Positions 5,469 to 12,494 of a stretch of DNA of 12,494 bases are shown one piece after another. How positions within the stretch are numbered: position 1 is the stretch's first letter; each line of letters opens with the position of its first letter. Both the position numbers and the translations under genes were made by a program. Under the pieces are notes generated by a model. It searched no databases. It had not been told where the DNA came from and saw nothing but the letters and a program-made list of their open reading frames with translations. The DNA comes from JBFILW01 sp041612005. GTDB taxonomy: Bacteria > Gemmatimonadota > Gemmatimonadetes > Palauibacterales > Palauibacteraceae. Where the stretch lies: NCBI GenBank assembly GCA_041612005.1, contig JBFILW010000069.1, positions 1 to 12,494 of the forward strand, read 5' to 3'.

Positions 5469-6469
5469 TAACCGACGGCCAGTACGCCGGTGCCGTCGAA
5501 CCCATCCTGCTTGAGCTGCACCAGGGCCTCGTTCGCCTCCTCGAGGGAAAACGTCGTCACGCGGGGGCGGATCGGGATCTCCGCGGCCTCCGCCAGCAAC
5601 TCGGCCCCATCCTGACGGGTGTTGGCCTCCACGCTGGTGAGCACTTTCTCGTGAAACACACACTCGTCGTAAGGCATCTCCGGGATCGCGCTCATGTGAA
5701 TCCCGGCCGACACGACTGTGCCGCCCGGACCCACCGCCCTTAGCGCCACCGGGACCAACGCGCCGACTGGCGCGAAGATGATCGCGCCATCGACCGACAC
5801 AGGGGGCAGGTCGTACGCGTCACCCGTCCACGCGGCGCCAAGCTCGGCGGCCAGCGCCCGGTGCCCGGCCCCGCGCGTCGCGACGTACACTTCGCTTCCC
5901 CGATGCTTCGCCAGTTGGATCACGACGTGCGCGGATGAGCCAAAGCCGTACAGGGCAAGGCGGCCGCCTGCCGGAACAGCCGCCCGCCGCAGAGCTCGAT
6001 AGCCGATGATGCCGGCGCACAGGAGCGGCGCCGCCTCCGCGTCGTCGAAGCAATCCGGAATACCATACGCGAAGTCTTCGTGGACGGCGGCGTACTCGGC
6101 GTAGCCGCCATCGGCATGGTAGCCCGTGTAGCGGGAGCCGGTGCAGAGGTTCTCCTGCCCGCTCCGGCAGTGCTCGCACCGTTGGCACGTGTGCCGCAGC
6201 CAGGCGATGCCGACCCGGTCGCCGGTTTGAAAGCGCTCACAGCCCGGTCCATTGCGCTCTACGCGGCCGACCACCTGGTGTCCCGGGATGAGCGGCAAGA
6301 CCGGATCCGGCAGCTCGCCTTCGACCACATGAAGGTCCGTGCGGCACACCCCACACACGCTCACGCGAACCAGCACCTCGCGCTCCCCGGGCTCCGGGAC
6401 CGGCACATCGCCCAGGTGCAGCGGCCGCTCCGCAACCGGCGCGGCCACCCTCAGCTGCATCGCTCTCAC
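5468..6469 (-). CDS. Zinc-dependent alcohol dehydrogenase (MDR family)
   Basis: A 333-residue medium-chain dehydrogenase, presumably oxidising alcohols or reducing aldehydes with NAD(P). The catalytic zinc ligands are C42 (CGVCRTDLH), H64 (PGHQ) and C151 (LLCAG). The structural zinc site has four cysteines at 95, 98, 101 and 109. The Rossmann fold shows YGFGSSAH at 174-181. The usual Glu after the zinc-binding His is Gln here, as in a known subgroup of these enzymes. GTG at 6469 is preferred over ATG nine bases later because GGAGG lies 7 bp before it. It is divergent from the M1 peptidase gene across a 124-bp region and convergent with the sulfocyanin gene. The physiological substrate cannot be told from the sequence. 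Confidence 0.93.
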   Translation of the reverse strand: MRAMQLRVAAPVAERPLHLGDVPVPEPGEREVLVRVSVCGVCRTDLHVVEGELPDPVLPLIPGHQVVGRVERNGPGCERFQTGDRVGIAWLRHTCQRCEHCRSGQENLCTGSRYTGYHADGGYAEYAAVHEDFAYGIPDCFDDAEAAPLLCAGIIGYRALRRAAVPAGGRLALYGFGSSAHVVIQLAKHRGSEVYVATRGAGHRALAAELGAAWTGDAYDLPPVSVDGAIIFAPVGALVPVALRAVGPGGTVVSAGIHMSAIPEMPYDECVFHEKVLTSVEANTRQDGAELLAEAAEIPIRPRVTTFSLEEANEALVQLKQDGFDGTGVLAVG

Positions 6470-6532
6470 TGGTCATCCTCCGGTCCAGTATCCCGACGGC
6501 GTCTTTCTGACGCTCGCCAAGCATACCCGCTC

Positions 6533-6542
6533 ACACGCGTGT
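6533..6542. promoter_or_regulatory. 10-bp palindrome in a divergent promoter region
   Basis: ACACGCGTGT is a perfect palindrome in the 124 bp between the divergent ADH and M1 peptidase genes. A shared operator is possible. A TTGAGA box at 6550-6555 with TACACC 19 bp away is the best, still weak, promoter candidate toward the peptidase gene. Confidence 0.3.
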
Positions 6543-6593
6543 TATTCTGTTGAGATTCCGACAATGAGAGCAAGTACACCAAGGATCTGACTC

Positions 6594-8669
6594 ATGCGAT
6601 CACTTCGGCACCGAATTCGTCCGTTGGCCATCGGTGCATGCCTCTCGACAGGCGCATTCCTCACGGTGACCGGCTGCGCCAGCAGCTCCTCGACCTCTGT
6701 CCAGACGGCCGGTCCGGCGACAGCTGCTGCCCCGGGCGCGACCGCCGCCCCTGCATCCGGTCGCAGCGCCGCCGGTAGCGCCGTTGCGGCGACAGTGCCG
6801 GAAAGACCGATCCCATACCCGGTCGTCCCCTCCCGCGGCTTCCTGGACGCGGTCGAGAACGGAACACGCACGATGACCGGCGAGCCCGGACCGGAGTACT
6901 GGCAGCAGTGGGCCACGTACGACATCGATGCCCGCGTGGATACCGATGCGAAGCGTGTGGAGGGGCGCACGCGGATCGTCTATCACAACCGCTCACCCGA
7001 CCGCCTCCTATCGGTCTTCATCAAGCTCTACCAGAACTTCCACGCCGAGGGTGTGCCCCGCCTCGTCGGAACAGAGGTCACGGGCGGCATACAGATCAAG
7101 AGCGTCGCGATCGGCGGTGTCGCCATCTCGGACACCTCGCGCAGGGGCGGGCGCTATCGGGCTCGCGGGACGCTGATGTGGACCCGGCTACCCAGCGCGC
7201 TCGCGGCGGGCGACTCGGTGGACATCGACATCGGGTGGGCGTTCGACCTCTCCAGTGATGGCGCCAGCGGCCGGATGGGCTGGAATTCCGACAACTTCGT
7301 GTACCTGGCCTACTGGTATCCGCAGATGGCTGTCTACGACGATGTGATCGGCTGGCACACCGACGCGTTCATGGGACGTGGCGAGTTCTACGCCGGGTTC
7401 GGCGACTACGATGTCTCCCTCGACGTGCCCGAGGGCTGGGTCGTGATGGGCACGGGGACTCTGCTGAACCGGGAGGAAGTGCTGACAGCCGAGGTTCTCG
7501 ACCGGTTGCGGGCGGCGGAGGGAAGCGATGAGATCATCCACGTTCTCACCGCGGCCGACTTCGGACCGGGTAGGGCGACCACGCGCGGCCCGGATGGGCG
7601 GCTCACATGGCGCTTCCGCGCGGAGAACGTGCGGGACGTAGCCTTCTCCGTCACGCGCGAATCACTGTGGGACGCGACGCGGACTCCGGTCGGAGACCTG
7701 GACGGAGATGGGAGTCCCGAATACGCGCGCGTCGATGCCTTTTATCGGGAGAACGCCGAACATTGGGTGAATGCCGCGCGCTACGGGCAACACTCGATCG
7801 ACTTCCTCTCCCGCTTCACGGGCTTCTCTTACCCGTGGCCCCATATGACCCTCGTCGAGGGCGGCGGCATCATCGGGGGTGGAATGGAGTATCCGATGAT
7901 GACGCTGATCGGCGACTACAATTGGCGCGGCGACGAGGCCCTCTACTCGGTCACGGCGCACGAGCTCGCGCACATGTGGGTGCCCATGATCGTCAGCAAC
8001 GACGAGACGCGCTGGGCGTGGATGGACGAGGGCACGACCTCCTTCAACGAGAACAACGCCGAAAATGAGTTCTACCCGGGCCGCGACCACAACCTGGATG
8101 ACCAGGACCTCTACATGCGGGCGGCGCGGGGGGGCAGCGACGACTCGATGATGCGGTGGACCGACTGGTCGTACCCGATCTCGTGGGCCATCGACGCCTA
8201 TCAGAAGCCGGCGACCATGCTCTACACCTTGTGGGGCCTGCTCGGCGACTCGGTCTTTATCCCCGCGTACCACGATTACATCCGCACATGGTCGTACAAG
8301 CACCCCAAACCGTGGGACTTCTTCAACCACTTCAACACCGCGGCCGGGGGGGACCTGAGCTGGTTCTGGCGCAGCTGGTACTACGAGAACTGGACCCTGG
8401 ATCAGGCGGTCGTCGCGGTAACGAGCGAAGCCGACGGGACTCACATAGTAATCGAGAACGTCGGCTTCGTACCCATGCCCGTCCGACTGACCGTCACGCG
8501 CGAAGATGGCGAGGTCATCACGCATGAACTGCCGGTCGACGTGTGGCTGTCGGGCGCCGCCCGCGCCACGGCCGTGATACCACCGGGCGCGGCGGTCGTC
8601 GAGGTGAGAATCGATGCAGCAAACGCGTTCGCGGACGTGGACCGCAGAAACAACGTGTGGAAGAGCTAG
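6594..8669 (+). CDS. M1-family zinc metallopeptidase lipoprotein
   Basis: A 691-residue gluzincin probably acting as an aminopeptidase at the cell envelope. The signal peptide ends in a lipobox TVTGC with C28 as lipidation site, and an Ala/Ser/Thr/Pro-rich linker follows to about 70. The N-terminal beta domain spans about 100-350. The substrate-binding loop reads GGGMEYP (428-434), equivalent to GAMEN. The zinc site is HELAH with H456, E457 and H460, plus E479 eighteen residues later (WMDEG). Y536 in AYQKPA fits the transition-state tyrosine. DLDGDGSPE (368-376) resembles a calcium-binding DxDxDG loop inserted before the catalytic domain. A beta-type C-terminal domain (about 610-691) closes the protein. 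ATG at 6594 has AAGGA about 8 bp upstream. Substrate peptides are unknown. It ends 7 bp from the dodecin stop. Confidence 0.93.
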   Translation: MRSLRHRIRPLAIGACLSTGAFLTVTGCASSSSTSVQTAGPATAAAPGATAAPASGRSAAGSAVAATVPERPIPYPVVPSRGFLDAVENGTRTMTGEPGPEYWQQWATYDIDARVDTDAKRVEGRTRIVYHNRSPDRLLSVFIKLYQNFHAEGVPRLVGTEVTGGIQIKSVAIGGVAISDTSRRGGRYRARGTLMWTRLPSALAAGDSVDIDIGWAFDLSSDGASGRMGWNSDNFVYLAYWYPQMAVYDDVIGWHTDAFMGRGEFYAGFGDYDVSLDVPEGWVVMGTGTLLNREEVLTAEVLDRLRAAEGSDEIIHVLTAADFGPGRATTRGPDGRLTWRFRAENVRDVAFSVTRESLWDATRTPVGDLDGDGSPEYARVDAFYRENAEHWVNAARYGQHSIDFLSRFTGFSYPWPHMTLVEGGGIIGGGMEYPMMTLIGDYNWRGDEALYSVTAHELAHMWVPMIVSNDETRWAWMDEGTTSFNENNAENEFYPGRDHNLDDQDLYMRAARGGSDDSMMRWTDWSYPISWAIDAYQKPATMLYTLWGLLGDSVFIPAYHDYIRTWSYKHPKPWDFFNHFNTAAGGDLSWFWRSWYYENWTLDQAVVAVTSEADGTHIVIENVGFVPMPVRLTVTREDGEVITHELPVDVWLSGAARATAVIPPGAAVVEVRIDAANAFADVDRRNNVWKS

Positions 8670-8676
8670 ATCAGGC

Positions 8677-8877
8677 TCACTTCACGATGAAGGTTACTTT
8701 GGCGTTGAGGCGATAGGTTGTGATCTCGTTGTTCTTCACCACTGCGTGCATGTTCTCGACGTAGATGTCACGGATGTTACTGACGCTCTTCGAGGCTTCG
8801 GCCACTGCGTTGCGGGCGGCGTCGGCCCAGCCTTTGTCGGATTCCGCAATGACTTCGATTACTTTCGCGATTGACAT
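8677..8877 (-). CDS. Dodecin-family flavin-binding protein
   Basis: A 66-residue protein of the beta-alpha-beta-beta fold: MSIAKVIEVIAES, helix ADAARNAVAEASKSVSN, then two strands ending YRLNAKVTFIV. Dodecins form dodecameric shells that store or buffer flavins. The Trp that stacks on the flavin in well-studied dodecins (as in a GAWIKE-type strand) is not present; the strand reads RDIYVEN, so a Tyr may take its place or flavin binding may differ. ATG at 8877 follows AGGAGG with 5-bp spacing, an ideal ribosome binding site. A TATGTT box at 8919-8924 on the minus strand could be its -10; it lies within the first codons of the divergent SDR gene, which starts only 29 bp away. Confidence 0.92.
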   Translation of the reverse strand: MSIAKVIEVIAESDKGWADAARNAVAEASKSVSNIRDIYVENMHAVVKNNEITTYRLNAKVTFIVK

Positions 8878-8906
8878 CGTTTCCTCCTGAATCGGTGAAG
8901 GGTGAA

Positions 8907-9743
8907 ATGGGGGCAGGCAACATAGTCGATCCACCCGTCTTCGTGGAAGGACTGTTGGCCGACCGGGTGGCCCTGGTGACCGGGGGTGGCAGCGGGATCG
9001 GATACGGCATCGCCAGCTGTCTCGCCCGCTACGGAGCGAAGGTGGCGATTGCGAGCCGCAGCGCGGAGCGACTCGAGGCCGCGGCCGCGAAGCTGGAGGA
9101 ACAGTTCGGCTCTCCGGTCATGCCGGTCGAGGTCAACGTCCGCGAGCCGGACTCGGTTCAGGCCGCTGTCACGCACGTCGCCGGTGCTCTGGGCTCGCTG
9201 GATTTTCTGGTTAACAACGCGGCTGGCAACTTCTACAGTCCATCAGAGGATCTGTCACCCAACGGGTGGCGCGCGGTCGTCGAGACGGACCTCTTCGGCA
9301 CCTTCTACGGCTGCCAGGCGGCGTTTCCGATCATGAAGGCTCAGGGGTTCGGACGCATCGTCTCGACGTCGATGACGCTTCACTACCGGGGCTGGCCGCA
9401 GATGGCCCACGCGACGGCCGCCAAAGCCGGGGTGGATGCGCTCACCCGCACCCTGGCGCTCGAGTGGGCTTCCCACGGCATTACGGTCAACGCGGTGGCC
9501 CCCGGCCCGATTCCCACAGAAGGGGTGAAGAAGGCGTTCACGCCGCCGAGCGGCGACGTGCCCGACATGTTCGACGTTACCCGCGCGACTGAGGCGTATG
9601 CGCGGAAGGCCATTCCCCTCGGCCGGATGGGCGCGCCGGAGGACATCGGGAATATGGTGACCTATCTGGTGTCGCCGGCCGGCGACTGGATAACCGGGGC
9701 GATCTTCGTCGTCGACGGCGGGGAGTGGCTGCTCAAAACGTAA
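8907..9743 (+). CDS. SDR-family oxidoreductase, 2,4-dienoyl-CoA reductase type
   Basis: A 278-residue short-chain dehydrogenase with the NADP(H)-binding TGGGSGIG (25-32), NNAAGN (103-108), lysine K173 in ATAAKAGVDAL, and PGPI (199-202). The usual SDR YxxxK is missing: the residue four before K173 is Ala. TLHYRG (158-162), HATAAKAGVDALTRTLALEW and PGPIPTEG closely resemble the peroxisomal/yeast 2,4-dienoyl-CoA reductases (DECR2, Sps19), which reduce dienoyl-CoA intermediates of unsaturated fatty acid oxidation with NADPH. ATG at 8907 with AAGGG upstream was chosen. A TTG 36 bp earlier would overlap dodecin, and the family usually begins near VFVEGLLADR, so a later non-ATG start is possible. 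Its last 11 bp overlap the mtaB 3' end on the other strand. Confidence 0.9.
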   Translation: MGAGNIVDPPVFVEGLLADRVALVTGGGSGIGYGIASCLARYGAKVAIASRSAERLEAAAAKLEEQFGSPVMPVEVNVREPDSVQAAVTHVAGALGSLDFLVNNAAGNFYSPSEDLSPNGWRAVVETDLFGTFYGCQAAFPIMKAQGFGRIVSTSMTLHYRGWPQMAHATAAKAGVDALTRTLALEWASHGITVNAVAPGPIPTEGVKKAFTPPSGDVPDMFDVTRATEAYARKAIPLGRMGAPEDIGNMVTYLVSPAGDWITGAIFVVDGGEWLLKT

Positions 9744-10998
9744 GGGCGCGCAGACTGTCCGGGTCTCCCTCCAGGCGGGCGTCGACCAGACGGCCTGGCC
9801 TCAGGCCGGCTCCCTCTACATCCACGCGCATGTAGTCGCCGGTGAGTCCACGGACCACCCTGTCTCCACCCTCCAGCACGACCCTCGCGCTTTCGCCCGC
9901 CCGGGCCGCCCTGTGTGCCCGCCCTTTGGCCAGTCCCAGCTCGCGCAGCTCCCGTGCTCGACTCGCCGCGACGTCGCCCGGGACTCTATGCGGCAGCGCC
10001 GCCGCCTCCGTCCCATCGCGAACGGAAAACGGGAACACGTGCAGATAGGTGTACGGCAGCTCGCGGACCAGAGCGAAGGTCTCCTGATGCTCCGCTTCGG
10101 TCTCGCCGGGGAAGCCCACGATGATGTCGGCGCCTAGCCCGAGTCGCGGCATTCGTTCGGCGATCGTCATCGCACGCTCCCGGTACGCTTCCCGCGTATG
10201 CCAGCGCCGCATGCGTCGGAGCACTGAGTCGCTTCCGCTCTGGAGCGGCACGTGGAGGTGCGGAGCGAGGGCGCCGCCCGACGTTTCCAGCAGATCAACC
10301 ATCAAGTCGTCAATCTCGGTCGCCTCGATCGAAGAAAGCCGGATGCGCACCTGCGGCAATTCCTCGAGTAGACGGGCACAGAGGCCGGATAGGCTCTGCC
10401 GTGGATCGAGGTCGCGACCGTAGTGACCGATGTGGATGCCGGTGAGGACAAGCTCCGGGTGATGTCGAGCCAGAAGTCGGGCCTCGGCGAGGATCCGGGC
10501 AACGGAACGGGAGCGGCTGGCGCCACGGGCAAGGCGCGTGGCGCAGAAGGAACAGTTTCGATCACACCCGTCCTGGATCTTGAGCCATGCGCGTGTGCCG
10601 CGCCGATTCAGCTCGAGGAGATCGGACGTGCCGGACTTCTGCGGCGGAAGCGAGCCAGCGGCGTCGGAGACGGCGAGGGGGTCCTGACCCGCGACCACCA
10701 CATCGACCTCCGCCATCGCGCCGAAGCGCTCGGCCTGGAGCGCAGCTGAACAACCCGCGACGACGATGCGCAGCTCGGGATTGGTGCGCCGCAGCCGCCT
10801 GACCAGAGCCCGCGCGTCGGCGTCGGCCTGATTGGTGACCGTGCAGGTGTTCACGACGGCCACGTGAGCGCGCTCGACGCTTGCGGTGACACGGGCACCC
10901 CGGCCCTCCAGCTCCTGGCGCATGCGCTCGGTGTCGTACTGGTTCGCTTTGCAGCCGAAGGTGTGGAACCAGACAGCCAACCCGGCGGTCTCTGTCAT
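9733..10998 (-). CDS. mtaB: tRNA (t6A37) C2-methylthiotransferase MtaB
   Basis: Radical SAM methylthiotransferase that converts t6A37 to ms2t6A in tRNAs reading ANN codons. From ATG 10998 it has 421 residues. The N-terminal UPF0004 domain holds the sulfur-donating cluster with C16 (TFGCKANQY), C52 (NTCTVTNQAD) and C83 (AGCSA). The radical SAM CX3CX2C is C145, C149 and C152 (QDGCDRNCSFC), followed by ARGASRSRS. The core continues through VPLQSGSDSVLRRMRR and GADIIVGFPGETEAEH. A TRAM-like RNA-binding tail ends the protein. The GCKxNQY and ARGxSRS signatures separate MtaB from MiaB and RimO. GGGGAG lies 8 bp before the ATG. An upstream in-frame ATG at 11070 overlaps the probable -10 box, so it is unlikely to be used. 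Confidence 0.95.
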   Translation of the reverse strand: MTETAGLAVWFHTFGCKANQYDTERMRQELEGRGARVTASVERAHVAVVNTCTVTNQADADARALVRRLRRTNPELRIVVAGCSAALQAERFGAMAEVDVVVAGQDPLAVSDAAGSLPPQKSGTSDLLELNRRGTRAWLKIQDGCDRNCSFCATRLARGASRSRSVARILAEARLLARHHPELVLTGIHIGHYGRDLDPRQSLSGLCARLLEELPQVRIRLSSIEATEIDDLMVDLLETSGGALAPHLHVPLQSGSDSVLRRMRRWHTREAYRERAMTIAERMPRLGLGADIIVGFPGETEAEHQETFALVRELPYTYLHVFPFSVRDGTEAAALPHRVPGDVAASRARELRELGLAKGRAHRAARAGESARVVLEGGDRVVRGLTGDYMRVDVEGAGLRPGRLVDARLEGDPDSLRALTF

Positions 10999-11065
10999 GG
11001 GAGAAGCTCCCCAGTCCTCGGAGTCAGCGCTCGACAGGCCGGTTTTCCGGCCGCGAAACCGGCTA

Positions 11066-11093
11066 ATCATATGCTGCGTAGAGCCTACTGCAA
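11066..11093 (-). promoter_or_regulatory. Candidate promoter of mtaB
   Basis: On the minus strand TTGCAG (11093-11088), a 16-bp spacer and TATGAT (11071-11066) form a plausible sigma-70 promoter with initiation near 11059. Just downstream GCCGG-TTTT-CCGGC (11038-11051) can form a hairpin. A longer GCCGGTTT/AAACCGGC pairing (11038-11063) would compete with it but reaches past the expected start. The 60-nt leader ends at the mtaB ATG. Confidence 0.5.
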
Positions 11094-11182
11094 CGTTTTT
11101 GCGAGGCTAGGCATCTAATCGGGCTGAACGGCACCGTTACACTCCATTCGCGAAAACGGACGGTCCAGGTCCCGAGGAAAGC

Positions 11183-12494
11183 ATGGCGGCAGTAATCAGA
11201 ACAGACCGGCTGTCCTCCCCCCTTCCGGTCGCGAAGGACCTGTTCCGCCTCCTTGCCGCGGGTCTCGCCTGTCTTGCCCTTGCGATCGGCCAACCGGCTA
11301 CCGCCCTCGCTCAAATCGGCGGCGATTCGGTCGGTGGTGCCAACAGGAGCCCTTCCGGGGGGGCGGCGGACACGGCCGGCTTCACCCCCTGTCGACGCTC
11401 GGAATCGGACTGTCGGGGCAAGAGGATCGCCGCCTTCAATCTGCTGGCGGCCGAACGCGTGAACGTGGACGGAGTGCTGGATGACTCCGTGTGGCAACGG
11501 GTCGAGTTCACCTCGGACTTCATGATGAAGGAGCCCGAGGAGGGGGGCGTTCCGACTGAGCGCACCGAAGTTGCCTTCACATACGATGACCACGCGATCT
11601 ACATCGGGGCCCGGATGTACAGCGAGGACCCGAGCCAGATTCGCGCCGTGAGGACCCGCCGCGACTCGGACGGCAACTCCGAGCGGCTGATCATCACGTT
11701 CGACTCCTACTACGATCGGCTGACGGCCTACACCTTTGCCGTGACGGCCGCCGGCGTGCGGCTGGACTGGTACCACTCGCGGGACAGCGAGTTCAGCCGC
11801 GACCGCACCTTCGACCCCGTCTGGGTCGCCAGGTCGAAGATCGATTCGCTCGGCTGGACGGCCGAGCTGGAAATTCCTTTCTCCCAGCTCCGGTTCAACA
11901 AGGCCGACAACCAGATCTGGGGAGTCAACATCAACCGCTATATTCCCCAGAAGAACGAGGACCTGTTCTGGGTCGCGGTTCCGAAGAATGAATCGGGATA
12001 CCAATCCTGGTTCGGGGACCTGGTCGGGATCAGCAACGTCAACGCGCGTCGTCCGGTCGAGGTGACGCCGTACGCCACATCGAACGCGATCCTGACCAGC
12101 AGTGAGCTGGTCAACTCTTCCGATCCCTTCAACTCGCGAGCGGAAGTCGGGGCGCAGTTCGGGGTCGACGTCAAGGCCGGCCTCGGATCCAGCCTGACTC
12201 TCGACGCGACGGTGAATCCCGACTTCGGGCAGGTGGAGCAGGACCCCGCGGTCGTCAACTTATCGGCCTTCGAGGTCTTCTTCCCGGAGCGTCGACCGTT
12301 CTTTCTCGAGGGCCGACAGCTCCTGGAAGGAAACGGACCCGGCTACTACTACTCCCGCCGCATCGGGCAGCCGCCGCGCGGCAACCTTCCGGCCAACGTG
12401 GACTTCTCCAGCACGCCGGACCAGACCACCATCATCGGGGCCGCGAAGCTGACCGGGCGCACGCAGTCGGGACTCTCGGTTGGTGGCCTACTGG
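11183..12494 (+). CDS. DUF5916-type outer-membrane protein with CBM9-like domain (partial)
   Basis: The frame is open for 437 codons to the window end, so the C-terminus is missing. A signal peptide with hydrophobic core (about 22-36) ends at ALA before Q44. A family-9 carbohydrate-binding-module-like beta-sandwich spans about 90-270 (VNVDGVLDDSVW, ELEIPFSQLRF, WGVNINR). After it come NPDFGQVEQDP (345-355) and FFPERRPFFLEG (366-377), the hallmark stretches of DUF5916 proteins, whose unseen remainder is expected to be an outer-membrane beta-barrel. C70 and C77 in the linker could form a disulfide. GAGGAA lies just upstream of the ATG. A weak TACACT -10-like box is near 11138. The function of the family is not established; binding or transport of glycans or peptides is a guess. 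Confidence 0.92.
   Translation, partial: MAAVIRTDRLSSPLPVAKDLFRLLAAGLACLALAIGQPATALAQIGGDSVGGANRSPSGGAADTAGFTPCRRSESDCRGKRIAAFNLLAAERVNVDGVLDDSVWQRVEFTSDFMMKEPEEGGVPTERTEVAFTYDDHAIYIGARMYSEDPSQIRAVRTRRDSDGNSERLIITFDSYYDRLTAYTFAVTAAGVRLDWYHSRDSEFSRDRTFDPVWVARSKIDSLGWTAELEIPFSQLRFNKADNQIWGVNINRYIPQKNEDLFWVAVPKNESGYQSWFGDLVGISNVNARRPVEVTPYATSNAILTSSELVNSSDPFNSRAEVGAQFGVDVKAGLGSSLTLDATVNPDFGQVEQDPAVVNLSAFEVFFPERRPFFLEGRQLLEGNGPGYYYSRRIGQPPRGNLPANVDFSSTPDQTTIIGAAKLTGRTQSGLSVGGLL

Noticed and set aside
7662..8525. 287-codon minus-strand frame inside the M1 peptidase
   Set aside because: It is antisense to the catalytic domain, has valine/arginine-rich shadow composition, and has no ribosome binding site or family resemblance.
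8871..8876. TTGACA on the plus strand as a -35 box, and TTG 8871 as an SDR start
   Set aside because: The hexamer comes from the first codons of dodecin (ATG TCA ATC on the other strand) and has no -10 partner at 16-18 bp. As a start it has no ribosome binding site and lies well upstream of the SDR homology.
11063..12004. 313-codon minus-strand frame at the right end
   Set aside because: It is antisense to the DUF5916 gene, whose plus-strand frame stays open to the window end and carries a signal peptide and family motifs.

Overview
The window comes from a high-GC, diderm bacterium. It encodes two lipoproteins with N-terminal lipobox-type signals, and a large secreted protein whose visible part matches the DUF5916 outer-membrane family. 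That family, a sulfocyanin-like blue copper lipoprotein with an NPCA repeat, and an alanine-rich M1-peptidase lipoprotein together suggest Gemmatimonadota or a close relative. This assignment is inferred from protein style only; no marker gene here fixes the phylum.

Layout. Positions 33-182 hold a minus-strand tRNA-Gly(CCC), a strong hairpin terminator and a near-consensus promoter. Positions 206-1982 hold a minus-strand pair: a VTT/DedA-type membrane protein followed by a radical SAM protein with a C-terminal auxiliary-cluster cysteine set. From 2211 a plus-strand pair begins: a small double zinc-ribbon protein, then a TrmJ-type RNA 2'-O-methyltransferase whose start codon is unclear. Next come rho (minus), a 335-400 bp intergenic stretch rich in hairpins, a sulfocyanin-like lipoprotein (plus), a zinc alcohol dehydrogenase (minus), an M1-family metallopeptidase lipoprotein (plus), a dodecin (minus), a 2,4-dienoyl-CoA-reductase-type SDR (plus), the tRNA methylthiotransferase mtaB (minus), and a DUF5916 protein (plus) cut by the window end.

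How the genes relate. Apart from the two short co-directional pairs, strands alternate gene by gene from about 3.3 kb to the end. All four convergent junctions are tight (36, 10 and 7 bp gaps, and one 11-bp overlap), and none has an intrinsic terminator with a T tract. Three genes serve RNA metabolism or decoding (TrmJ-like, MtaB, tRNA-Gly) and one ends transcription (Rho). The rest are envelope or periplasmic proteins (VTT, sulfocyanin, M1, DUF5916) and metabolic enzymes (ADH, SDR, dodecin). I see no mobile element, CRISPR array or obvious defence island.

The spots most worth a second look are the methyltransferase without a normal start, the hairpin-rich region upstream of rho, the promoter-hairpin-tRNA arrangement, the sulfocyanin with three regularly spaced extra cysteines, and the VTT plus radical SAM pair.
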